Assembly: GCA_003255065.1 (NCBI GenBank)
Contig: QAOA01000121.1
Location: 844,728 to 908,727 of the forward strand
DNA from: Cercis canadensis
Lineage: Eukaryota > Streptophyta > Magnoliopsida > Fabales > Fabaceae
Length of the DNA: 64,000 nucleotides
Reading direction: 5' to 3'
This document shows positions 46,286 through 58,200 of this stretch, piece after piece. A model generated the notes under the pieces. The model was given only the letters and a program-made list of their open reading frames with translations, made no database searches and had not been told where the DNA came from. Position 1 is the stretch's first letter. The number at the start of each line of letters is the position of its first letter. The translations under genes and the position numbers were made by a program.

Positions 46286-46635
46286 GAGATTGACGATGCC
46301 TGAGCTGAGGGTAGGAGTACGTCACTTGAGTTTGGGGAAGAGCATCGAGGTCGGTTCGCTTCTGAGGTCGGGTCGCTTCTGAGGTCAGTTGTCCGAGGTT
46401 ACCTGAAATACGAGTCGGTGTTTTATTTCCGATCTAAAATGTCTAAATCCCTACCTTTGAGTGACAAGGGCTATTTATAGGAAAACAAACCTGGATATTG
46501 GCGGTTTACCCAGGACGAGCTGTCGGGTCGCCCGTAATAACTGGTGGGTGACCCGGTGTCTTTAGAAATTTTATTGGGCTATCTTTCCTTTGGGCCAAGT
46601 TTATTTGGGCTCTGGGATAGGCCCGCCACAGAGAT
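46286..46635 (+). mobile_element. Solo LTR, 340 bp
   Basis: The insertion 46291-46630 starts TGACGATGCC and ends CCGCCACA (TG..CA). It is flanked by a perfect 5-bp duplication GAGAT (46286-46290, 46631-46635). The repeat block at 15960-15985 lacks it, giving an empty-site comparison. A TATA-like CTATTTATAGG near 46469 supports plus orientation. No internal region is present. Confidence 0.85.
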
Positions 46636-47290
46636 AATTATAGAAAAATATAGGAGCACAATTAATAAGGATTTGAAAGAAATATTATGATTAATCAATT
46701 TTAAAAACTTTCCACATTAAATGAGAGTAATTTAGTCTCTATCATATTTAAACATTAAATATAGTGTGGTATTAGTAAGATAGGGTGTGAAAATAGTGGC
46801 TCCATATTTTTAATATCTTTGACTGAGATATATACCAAAATAGTAATATACTAGGAGGTTGTTATCCTACCTCACCCATATGGGACAACTTGCTACCAAT
46901 AAGATGAAGGGTCAACTTTTGAAGATGGTTAGTTTTTTTTTTTTTTTTCTTGTAAATGAAAGTTTAGGGTGAGAGGAGGTTATCTCATTCTAAGGCCACA
47001 TCATGCCACAACCTTAGTTAAGACGTACAATTGCATTTATAGATTGCTTACCAAAGGGGGACTACTAGCAGTAAGATTTGAACCTATGTCTTACAAGAGT
47101 AATGCTTCAATCCTTGCCAATTGAACCAACCCTATCAGCGATGATTGTCACATTTAGCAATAAAAATTAAGATGTGTCCCCAATTTCTCTTTGATTACAA
47201 TTTCTGCGTAAATGATTTCTTTTGAGTAAATTATATTGATATTCCATGGAATCTAAGAACCTACAAGTATATCACTTTTTAATAACACTG
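46636..47290. repeat. Dispersed repeat block, copy 3
   Basis: Matches 15985-16640, including the SINE. It forms the boundary between the OSC1 unit and the copia C unit. Confidence 0.7.
46927..47138 (-). mobile_element. tRNA-derived SINE, copy 3
   Basis: Best-preserved promoter of the three. The minus strand reads GGTTCAATTGGCAAGG (A-box-like) near the head and GGTTCAAATC (B-box) about 40 bp later. The A tail lies at the 46930-46950 end. Confidence 0.68.
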
Positions 47291-47919
47291 ATGAGAAAAA
47301 TGTTTCTTTATAAATCACTAGCAAACTGGGTACACCCGATGCATGTGCAAATTAAGAGAAAAGGAAAACCATAAAAACAACATTATCTTTAGTTATGTCA
47401 ATTTGGTTCATGTTAATAATAAGGGCAAATGTTAGATAAAGTTCCTTGAGTGTTTGTGAAGTTGTTTTCCTATTAAAATATTATATTTGAACTATTTTTA
47501 CACCTCGACCCCAATTCCCTCTCTCTCTTTTGTCTGAGTTGTCTCCCCTCTCTTCTCCCTCGCTTTGGCCAAGCTTCATGTAGAAACTTGTGTCAAATCC
47601 TTGACAGCCACTTCAATTCCTTATTGCTGATTAAGATATTCCCCAGCCAAAGATTGTGCATAAATCTCAACCACTTGAGCCACGGGTGTGAATGGTGTGT
47701 AGCTGAAAAAGATGATGCTTGATTGTGAAGGTTTTGGGAGGCTTTGAGTGGGAAAAAGAGATGATGATGATGAGAATTAGAGGGAGAGCACAGTGGTGAA
47801 ATAAGAGAAAGAAGGTAATAGGAGGTTGCGCTCGTGGAGAAGGGAAAGTGGCGGTGGTGAGAAGATGGGAGTGGTGACGAGGATGAAGAACTCCAAGGCA
47901 CCACAGAATGTGACTGTTA
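47291..47919. other. Spacer, no confident gene
   Basis: A minus-strand open frame of 103 codons (47593-47904) is Ser/His-rich low complexity with no recognised domain. Nothing else was seen. Confidence 0.4.
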
Positions 47920-48150
47920 AGATTCTCTCATGAACTTTCTCAAGGACTGAGTTGACAATGAGAAAAATCCTTGAGAAAATTTGTAAAAAAATGGTGTCCC
48001 AACCATATCCATAAATGCCTTATCACTTTGTGAGAAAGTCTATGAGAAAAGTTCAGCACACCATTTCACTTAAAATTTGAATTTTAGGGTTTTTTTTCTC
48101 ACGGACTTTTTTTGTGAGAAATTCTATGAGAAAATCTATTAACCATTCTC
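47920..48150. mobile_element. CACTA-related subterminal fragment
   Basis: It has the same TTTCTCACGGAC / GTGAGAAA repeats as 8048-8346. The stretch near 48065-48090 matches the reverse complement of 8090-8120 (CACTTAAAATTTGAATT). No CACTA terminus is visible. Confidence 0.65.
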
Positions 48151-48357
48151 TGCCGTCCTCCCTCTCTCTCCCTGGAGGAAATCACCACCATTTTAGCTTT
48201 TGGAGCTTGGATTTTGATCCACGAGTCCTGTACTTCTAGTCTACCAGTTCATATTTCACAATTTATGCTCATTGAGGTCAGTTCCTCTACTCATTTTTTA
48301 TCTTTGAATTTTTATGTGTTTTGTGAGAAATTCTTTTTCAATTACCATGAACATTAT

Positions 48358-51300
48358 AGGATGGTACAAAACCATGTCCTCCCTCCACCACCATCACCAA
48401 TTGTGCTCCTCTTCCCTATCCTAAATTTAGCTTATAGACCCGTCAAGACAAATTTTTTTTGCATGTCATCATTGCCTCCTTAGAAACCGATGTCCTTACC
48501 CTTCTTGGTCACCTCACCACTTCCAAAAAAGCTTGGGATCATCTCAAGACTCTCTTTGCTAACAAATCCAGAGCTCGGTTGATGTCTCTCAAGGAAAAAC
48601 TATCTATTACCTTACGTTGTTCACAGTCAATTCATATGTATCTTCAGTAGATGAAGAATCTTGCTGATGAGATTGCTTTAATCTCTAATCCAATAGAGGA
48701 TTTAGATCTTATTATCTACATTCTAAATGGGCTCGGTGTTGAAATCAAGGAGATGACTGGCCCTATTAGAGCTAGAGAAACACCCATTACCTTCTTGGAA
48801 CTTAGGGACAATTTAGTAAACTTTGAGACATATCTGAACAAATCAGAGACTCTTAGCCCTACCCAACTTCTCACCACAAATGTTACTTCTAAAAGCTCTA
48901 CCACCCCCATTCAAAAAATTTCACCCCTCTTCCAAATCCCTTCTCTCTATGCCCTCCCCTACCTCAACCAGATCCCCCACCTTTATCACTTATAACCTGT
49001 GTAACAAACCTGGTCACCCAACCTCTCGCTGCTACAAATTTTTCCCTCACCTTCGCCCCACCAAAAAGTTACCCGAAGCCAATGTCACCACTACCTAGTT
49101 AACCTTAAATTTTTAAACCTAGTTATTGGATACTGGTGTCTCCCATTATATCACAAACGACCCTTTACCATCTGCAACTCTCAAAACTATAATGGAAATG
49201 ACTTAGGTTTATCCATTACACACATTGGCTCTCCAAAATTACATACCCCTTCCTTTTCATTTAATCTTCATAATGTTCACTGTGTCCCTAAAATAAAACA
49301 TAAATTCATTTCTATTTCACAATTTTGTGAATCCAATCAAGTTTCTGTTGAAGTCTCACCACTTCCTTTTCTGTAAAGGATCTAACTACATGAGTGTCAC
49401 TCATTCAAGGCCCAAATAAGAAGCACATATACTTCATTCCAGTGTTCAGCTCTCAGTCTCCCTCTTGCCCTCAAGCTCTCACTGTCAAACATCTCCCCTC
49501 ACCCACACTATGGCACCACTGGTCAAGCCACCATCATTCTTGTACCTTGCATAATCTTGTTGCACATCACAATCTTTCAATAAAGTATGAGATTCAAGAC
49601 TGCCCACCTTGCTTCACCAACAAGAGTCATCGTCTTCTTTTCTCTAATTCTAGTCTTAGAACTTCTAGGCCTTTAAAATGTCTTTTTGCTAATGTATGAG
49701 GTCCATCCCCACATGTTTCTTTTGATAAATTTAAGTATTATATCATTTTTGTTGACCACTTTACAAGATACTCTTGGTTATATTCTCTTGAGAACAAATA
49801 TGATGTATTTCAAGTGTTTGCTCAATTTAATCGTCTTGTTGAATTTTTTTTTAATCAATCAATCACTTCCTTTCATTTCAACAATGGAGATGAATTCATA
49901 AAATTAAAGTCATTTTTTTGCTAAACATGGTATTTCTTTCTTCACCACTCTTCCCTACACTTTGAGAGGAATGATATTGCAGAAAGAATACACCACGACA
50001 TTATAGAAACTGGTCTTTCCCCCTTGCACCATGCTTTTCTTTCCATTAAATGTTGGTCTCATGCTTTTCAAACAGTTAATTACCATATTAACCTGTTACC
50101 TACACCAGTTCTTAACATGTCTTCACCATATCAAAAGTTTTTTAATCAAAACCCTAATTACTCAAATTTTAGAGCTTTTGGTTATCTATGTTACCTTTGG
50201 CTTCGGCCATACTCACCCCATAAACTTCATACATGTTCCAAACAATGTATTTTTTTAGGTTATTCCACTAATCACCATGCCTTTATCTGTTATGACTTTG
50301 AAAGTAAAAAATCTTACATTTCAAGGCATGCTAAATTTGTGGAAACTACTTATCCATTTCAAAATAAAACCAAACTCACCCCTCCCTCATCTCCCTCTCT
50401 TGACCTAATTCAAGTCACCTACTATCAAGTATCCAACTTCACCTCCAACTCTACTACCTCCCAACAGAGTCCTACCTCACATTCACCTCTAAATACAAAC
50501 ATTTCCCCAAATTTGTCCAACAATCCCATTTCCTTGGACTCTTCATTGTCCCCTCCCTTATCTCTATATTCTCATTCAAATAATTCCTCATATATCTCAC
50601 ATACCTTATCATCTACAACATCCCTCCTTATCCAATCTCAAAATTTAAATATTTTCCCATCCACTTCCCTTACCCAATTGAATACCCAATCACTCAACAA
50701 GCTCTCACATAATCCAAGTCCCTCTCAATTATCTCTTTCACCTTCCCTTACCCAATGAAACACTTCTACCCCTAACCTAATTATCCAACTTCCCCTTATC
50801 TCCAACGCCACGTCCCCACCTAATCCCACATCTTCACATTTATCTTCTACATCTTCTCCTTCACTTACCCAATCAAATACAAATACCCTTAACCCATACA
50901 TATCTCTTCCTTTTCCCACAAACATTAATACACCTAACCCTACCATAATCATAACGCATTATCTTCTACCCCACATCATGCTGCTCATACCCATTCTTCC
51001 AAAACCAAAATAGTTAATAAGATCTCAAAACAACATCTTTAAACCCACATAGTCATTCAACTGTCAAGTCACTAAACACCCTTTTGAACCTAGCCATGAA
51101 CCCACATATCTCACCCAGGCTCTTTAGTCTCTTGATTGGCGCCTAGCTATATCTCAAGAGTTTGATGCTTTATTGAGAAATGGTACTTGGTCTCTTGTTT
51201 CTCCTCTCTCTCATTCTCACATCATTGGTTGCAAATGGGTTTACCGAGTTAAAAGGAAACCCAATGGTTCTATTGACCATTACAAGGCACGTCTTGTTGT

Positions 51301-52648
51301 CAAAAGTTATTCACAGCATCCTGGTTTTGATTACAAAGAGGCGTTCATCCCCGTTGTCAAACCTCAAACAATAAAGGCCTTTATCTCCATTGCACTTCAT
51401 CATAACTAGCCCTTGAAAGAGATGGACATCAATAACACATTTCTTTAAGGTACTCTTCAAGAAGATGTGCACATGTGTCAACCTCTAGGCAACATTGACT
51501 CAACCAATCACTTCTTAGTATGCAAGTTAAACAAAGCCATTTATGGCTTGAAACAACGATCTTGTTCATGGTATAAAGAATTGGCTCAGTATCTCATCTC
51601 TTATGGGTTTGTCGACTATTTCTCAAATGGCTCCTTGTTCATATATAACAAATCTAATATAATTGCATATTTTCTTGTTTATGTGGATGACTTGCTGCTT
51701 ATTGGTAATCATGCTTGATTTTTGTCTATCTTTTGTACACATCTTGCCTCACGTTTTTCTCTAAAGGATCTAGGTACTCCATGTTACTTTCTTGGGGTTG
51801 AGTTTCTCCTCCAACCAGATGACATTTTTTCTTTTTTATCTCAACACAAGTACATATATGATCTTTTAAAGAAATCCAAGATGGTAGGTGCAAAAGGGAC
51901 AATTACACCAATGTCCAGCTCAGTCTCACTATCTCTTGATGATGATTCTTCTCCAACCGAACCCACAGAATATAGAACCATCAATAGAGCTCTCCAATAC
52001 CTCTCCCTGACTTATCCTGGCATTTGTTATGTAGTGAATAAACTATCTCAATTCATATATAAACCAACTGTCACACATCTCACTGCTTTAAAGAGAGTGA
52101 TTCGGTATCTAAAGATAACAATTCATTTTGGTCTTAATCTAAAAAATAATTGCCATGTTCAGCTTTTTGCTTTTTCAGATGCAGATTGGGCTGTGATCCC
52201 AATGACCACACCTCCACTTTAGCTCACCTAGTCTTCATGGGGTCCAATGCTTTGTCTTGGTCATCCAAGAAACAGCAAAGTGTAACTCGGTCCAGCACAG
52301 AAGCCGAATATAGATCTATTGCATCCACCACCGCTGAACTCATGTGGCTTACTAATCTCTTGAGAGAACTTAGTATCTCCCTTGCTAGCACACCCATTAT
52401 GTTTTGTGCTAATGTTGGTGTTACTTACGTGTGTGCAAATCCAATATTTCACTCAATCATGAAACATATTTCACTTTATTATCATTTTGTTCGGGAAAAG
52501 GTTTAAGCAAATCAATTACGGGTCTCTCATGTTTCAACTAAAGACCAACTTGCCAACATCCTCACCAAATCGATTCTTGCATCTTCCTTTTGCATATACT
52601 CAGAGACAAGATTCGCGTCTCTGATGGGTCTGCCATCTTCCAGGGGCG
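48358..52648 (+). pseudogene. Copia copy C, 5'-truncated gag-pol
   Basis: This is the least interrupted of the three related copies. It starts abruptly in gag at about 48358, next to CACTA-like DNA. In order it shows gag (TPITFLELRDNLVNFETY near 48785), a zinc knuckle (CNKPGHPTSRC near 49000), protease remnant, pre-integrase, integrase start, a Ser/Pro/Thr-rich linker (50350-50960), reverse transcriptase (HIIGCKWVYRVKRKPNGS near 51220; YVDDLLLIGNHA near 51680) and RNase H (SSTEAEYRSIAST near 52295). Many stops and frameshifts are present. It lacks the solo LTR and Athila insertions found in copy B, so it serves as the empty-site reference for both. Confidence 0.86.
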
Positions 52649-52864
52649 TGATAGAATTCCTAATGTAACCAACTCCTAGCTTATCTAGGATTGTTAGGTT
52701 ATCTAAGACTATTAGATAGAATTCAAATACTGAATTATAGATTACTTAGATTTAGGGTTATCTCCAGAATTTCCCTTTTGAATATTTTTGAATACTTGTA
52801 AAGGTATACATATACTTCCAGTTTTAGTAATGAACATTAAGTTAATTTCATTTCAATCTTTTAC
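52649..52864 (+). repeat. 3' LTR of copia copy C
   Basis: It begins TGATAGAATTCC directly after the purine tract CAGGGGCG (52641-52648). The end is set by comparison with the LTR of copy A. Confidence 0.74.
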
Positions 52865-53260
52865 TTTTTTAGTGTCTACCTACATTAATTTGTTAGATCA
52901 ACCATTAAATCATACTCAAAGAAAGTAAAAATGGTATAAAATACAGATAATACCTTCCGTTAGCAATTATATTCTAATGGCAAATATAACAATGAAATTA
53001 ATTATAGTTGACTAGCATTTTCTAACATTATTCTAGAACCAGGGTTCAACTACAAAAATTTCACTGTTAACTAAGGGTATTATGGACATTTTATATTATT
53101 TTGACCCTTTTAACTATGACTTAATTGATTAACTAAATGGATTGGACTAAATTGTAGTGTTTTTTCAAAGTTTAGAAAAAGTCTATCTAGATTTTAAAAA
53201 TATAGAGGACGATCGTGTGTATTATGTAAAAATATAAGAGAGAGGAAAATATTTTATTAT
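52865..53260. other. Spacer between copia C and the OSC2 3' repeats
   Basis: No gene is seen. 53095-53260 matches the DNA 3' of OSC1. Confidence 0.55.
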
Positions 53261-55293
53261 AAATTTTTTATTTGCTTGAATAGGACATGAGTAGGCAGGG
53301 CAGAAGATAGACAAAATAATTAACATAATTAAGATATTCCCCAATTAACTTATGATGCACTTTAGATTATTTTTGAGTGTCAATCAGCGTTAAATGATGA
53401 ATTAGTTTGAAGTCTTTACAGTCCATATATGTATCCTGCTCCTCTCTATACTTCATGCTCATAATCAATCAATGACTCATTATCATTAAGTCTGTAATAT
53501 CAGTTGTTTTCAATTAAACCTTCTTTGAAATAAAAAGCAGAGAAACCTTTGCACGGTACTCCACATAAGCAGGCATTGTGAGAGGAATTTTTATCTTTTA
53601 ATCAAAACGACGTTGTTTTCACCTTTTGTCACGCCAACAGTTCTCCTCATGCTATGTTAGCTTGTCCAGTCAACACTTAACGGTCACGTCAGCACTTAAT
53701 GTGCCACGTGAAAATTTCCGTCCAAGCTCACTAACGGACCCAGACGGAAGACTAAATTGATAGCGAAAACATAAATTTTTTATTTGCTTGAATAGGACAT
53801 GATTAGGCAGGGCAGAAGATAGACAAAATAATTAACATAATTAAGATATTCCCCAATTAACTTATGATGCACTTTAGATTATTTTTGAGTGTCAATCAGC
53901 GTTAAATGATGAATTAGTTTGAAGTCTTTACAGTCCATATATGTATCCTGCTCCTCTCTATACTTCATGCTCATAATCAATCAACGACTCATTATCATTA
54001 AGTCTGTAATATCAGTTGTTTTCAATTAAACCTTCTTTGAAATAAAAAGCAGAGAAACCTTTGCACAGTACTCCACATAAGCAGGCATTGTGAGAGGAAT
54101 TTTTATCTTTTAATCAAAACGACATTGTTTTCACCTTTTGTCACGCCAACAGTTCTCCTCATGCTATGTTAGCTTGTCCAGTCAACACTTAACGGTCACG
54201 TCAGCACTTAATGTGCCACGTGAAAATTTTCGTCCAAGCTCACTAATGGACCCAGATGGAAGACTAAATTGACAACGAAAACATAAATTGAAGGACTAAA
54301 TTGACACAAAAAAAATCAAGAATTAAAGTAACAATTTCAAATGTTTTGAAGGACCAAAAAGGAGTTTTACTCTTTTTAAAATTGATTAAATTTTGTAATG
54401 CTAGTTTAAATACATATAATTATTGTTGAGAAATGTAGTGTTTTATTTTAATCTCAATTAGTTATTAAGTAACTAATTAGCATCGTATTTTTTTAATGTG
54501 CTAGAAATGAATAAATATTTTTAAAGGAAATCAATATTTTTTGTGTGTTAGCATCACTGCTTTTTTTTTTTTTTTTTGTCCACAAGAGACTACATAACAA
54601 GGGTAGCCTATTCCTTTCCAAAATCTCACTCCATCCGCTCCTAGTGTGATTTGAACCCAGTACCTCTATTATGAATTACCAAGTGCTCAACCACTAAGAT
54701 GTCCCATTGAAGAATGCTAGCATCATTGTTTTATCACTTATGAGTTTATACAATATTTTTTTGATAAAAATATTTATGTTATATTTCTTGCCTTCACATG
54801 TCACGCCAACAGTTCTCCTCATGCTATGTTAGCTTGTCCAGTCACCACTTAACGGTCACATCAGCACTTAATGTGCCACGTGAAAATTTCCGTCCAAGCT
54901 CACTAACGGACCTAGACGGAAGACTAAATTGATAGCGAAAACATAAATTTTTTATTTGCTTGAATAGGACATGAGTAGGCAGGGCAAAAGATAGAAAAAA
55001 TAATTAACATAATTAAGATATTCCCCAATTAACTTATGATGCACTTTAGATTATTTTTGAGTGTCAATCAGCGTTAAATGATGAATTAGTTTGAAGTCTT
55101 TACAGTCCATATATGTATCCTGCTCCTCTCTATACTTCATGCTCATAATCAATCAACGACTCATTATCATTAAGTCTGTAATATCAGTTGTTTTCAATTA
55201 AACCTTCTTTGAAATAAAAAGCAGAGAAACCTTTGCACAGTACTCCACAGAAGCAGGCATTGTGAGAGGAATTTTTATCTTTTAATCAAAACG
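53261..55293. repeat. Tandem array of OSC 3'-end plus repeat fusion units
   Basis: A unit of about 512 bp starts at 53261 and again at 53773. A third copy starts at 54945 and is preceded by a partial one at about 54799-54944. Each unit holds OSC 3' flank and the tail of the OSC terminal exon (on the minus strand EYRAKVSL..ISKKV then stop, near 53515-53570, 54027-54081 and 55195-55250). This is fused to a transposon-like repeat starting GCAGGCATTGTGAGAGG. The third unit runs straight into the body of OSC2 exon 18 at 55294. Confidence 0.85.
54549..54728 (-). mobile_element. tRNA-derived SINE with 11-bp target duplication
   Basis: The element 54560-54717 reads on the minus strand with an A-box-like TTAGTGGTTGAGCAC and a B-box GGGTTCAAATCAC, and ends in an A tail of about 17 (T run 54561-54577). 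It is flanked by TAGCATCACTG (54549-54559) and TAGCATCATTG (54718-54728), one mismatch. It is a different family from the SINE at 16261. Confidence 0.82.
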
Positions 55294-58200
55294 ACGAGTA
55301 TAGCCCATATAATATTGTGCAAGAACGCATGAAAGATCCCACAACATTCTGTAAACAAATACTTGTTAAGAAAGGGGAAGAGAAATAGACGGAATGTAGA
55401 AATATGAGTTGCATTCATAAGAGAAACATACCTGCTCAGGGAAGTCCCCGTTTTCCATTTGAGAATTGATTAATAGCTTCGCCGCACGATGAAGAGGAGT
55501 TGGATCCCTCTTGGCCTATTAACCAAATTCTTTTCAAATTAATGCTTTGATGTATAATGGGTAATGTAACAAGTTTGTTTCTTTTTTTATTTTTTAGGTA
55601 CTTTAGCTATAATTCTGGATTCGAACATGGAATCTACAAGCTTTAAAAACAACCTCAATACCAATCCGCTATAAACCGTTTAATTAACAAGTTTATTTCA
55701 ACATCACCTAACCTGCCCAGCATGAATTAAAGCCAATAAGGCCCAAGCAGTTTGCACCAAATTTGATTTGTTTCCATAAAGGGGTGTGTATACCTGTATC
55801 ATAAATGAACAACAACTTCAACCTTCTCTTGCACCAACTGTATATTATGATTAACTATTGACATTGTATGCTTAGTGATTGCTAAAATAATATGTTCATG
55901 AATTAAATTCATTACAAATTTTAATTTTATCCCATAGCTTTTATTTGTTCTAATTATTCCATTTGAAAGATTAATAAAATTGTCAAACATTTTACGCATT
56001 TTCTTGAAAATAATGAAACTTTAAGAGACTCTTCAAGAATAAATAAGTCAATAATAATAGTAATTAGCATCGACAAAAGAGGTTACCCTGTTTGTGATTG
56101 AAAGGTAGCTCTCTCCCCAACCACCATCTTCATTCTGTGTACGGAGTAGAAAATCAACACCTCTATGCATGGCCAAACAATTGTAGTAATTTTTCCCTGC
56201 TGCTGCTAACGCATCCAAAGCAAACCATGTTCCATATATGAAGCAAACTCCCCAAAATCCATTCCTGTCAGAATATACTTGTTATTTTAGATGAAACTGG
56301 GTGAAGGAAGATATTTGATTAGGAACACAGTGAGGAGAACCAGATTTTTTCTGTTTCAAAGGGAAAGATACTAAACTATTCTAAAAAAATGTGATCTCAA
56401 AGATGAAGATGAGATTAGCACTAGATGTTTTTATTTTTTTATTAATATGGGTAATACAATAAAAAGTCAGTCTTATAAAGTTGATTTATTTCCTAAGTCA
56501 CTCTTAAACTAAAAAAATAATAATAAGGAGAAACTAAATTTCTTATTTGAGAGTATTAAAAAATAACAAACCTAATATTTGAACCTTATGATTACTATTA
56601 TTGTAATATTATTAAATGTATTACTTGTATAATCTAAATTATGGGATACACATACCATGATCCATCAGCTGTTTGTGTATCTTCAATATATTGGTAGGCT
56701 TTTTTGATAAAATTGTCAATTTCCAGCTTTCTATGCTCCGGATATAGCCTCCTAAATAGAATCAATGCCTGGACTGTGGATGAAGTATTTTCAACATATC
56801 TGAACCACCACTATATTAGTATTCAAAAAATTTACTTCATTACAAATTTATCACTAACAATGCAGTAAAAATTAATCCTCACCCATGCTCAACCATGATG
56901 TCTTCTACAAATTCCATTGGATTGAACCACTAAAAAGAGATAAAAGAAAACTATGAATCTTGATTATTTTTGTTATAGGATAGAAAATAAGAAATTAATC
57001 ATTTTTGTTGATATTATCATATTTTCAAAACATATAAGGCTCATTCCAACAGATTGAAGTCATTACCTCTAACCAAGAAGCACCTATTGGTGGCTCCCAA
57101 GCTGTTACTCCACCATCTTTACCCTAAAATTGTTGAAAACAAACTATTAGGCAATAAAATTCAGAATTAACCATTGAAATAGAGATACTGGCCTGTCAGA
57201 TCCCTTAAATGACTTTTCTTTCTTAAAAGTTTCTTAAAATTGATACCACCAGCCTCCCACGTATAATTTTTTTTTTACTAAATCCCTAAGAGAAATGTTT
57301 CAAATTCCTTCACTTTTGTAGTTTGGCCCCCACTTTTATAGTTTGCCTCTCTCCCCTCATTGAGAAATTTTTGGATTCGCCATGGCCATATGTAGCAAGA
57401 AATTCAGAAATGGAGACAAATCTGTATTGTAAATCGGTCCTTACCTGTAGAGAAAGTATCGCATTGACAGCCTCATATATCCACTCGACTTCAAGTTTCT
57501 CACCAACCATTTCTCTTGGCATCTTGGAAAGAAGTAGGCAGCACTGAAAAACCAAAAAAAGAAAGGAAACGGAGAATTTATAGATAATTAAGACTAGCAA
57601 CATATTTAATTCATTGAAAATATATAACATGATATAGCAGTAACCTTCAAACTTTCTGCTGTACAATCCGAACTTTGTAATCCGTGATCTTGGTCAGAGA
57701 AAGTCCACGATCCTTTATTAATATGGCGGAACATGCTTTTGAAGTCACCAGATGGATTTTCTTTTACCTTCATAATTTCAATAGAGATGGGTAATTTTAA
57801 CTTAAAGGAGAAGGAGAAGGAGAAGTATACATGAACATGTGTCTTGATTGTGAATAACTTTTAACCTGGCATTTCTTTAGGAAGTCATGGGCTTTCATAA
57901 TTGCAGGTCCAAATTCTTCATTGAGATTGCTTGCGAGCAAAGCTAGAATGGAGAAACTAGCATCCCAAATCTGACTGCTTAAAGCCTACATATGAAGAGT
58001 AATGATACTCTTAAGTCAATAGAAATGCACACGCAGATGGTAGCTATATGCAAGCTTAGGATTAAAAGAAACTTTCAACGGTGTGGGAAACCAAACAATT
58101 CGGAAAGTAAGACAAGTAAGAACCCTTAAACCAAGGTTGAAGTTTTGTGAATACTAACTTGCATTGTCATTCCATCTTCTGCAACCCACAAGTAATCTGG

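Noticed and set aside
47593..47904. 103-codon Ser/His-rich minus-strand frame
   Set aside because: Low complexity, no splice context, no recognisable domain.
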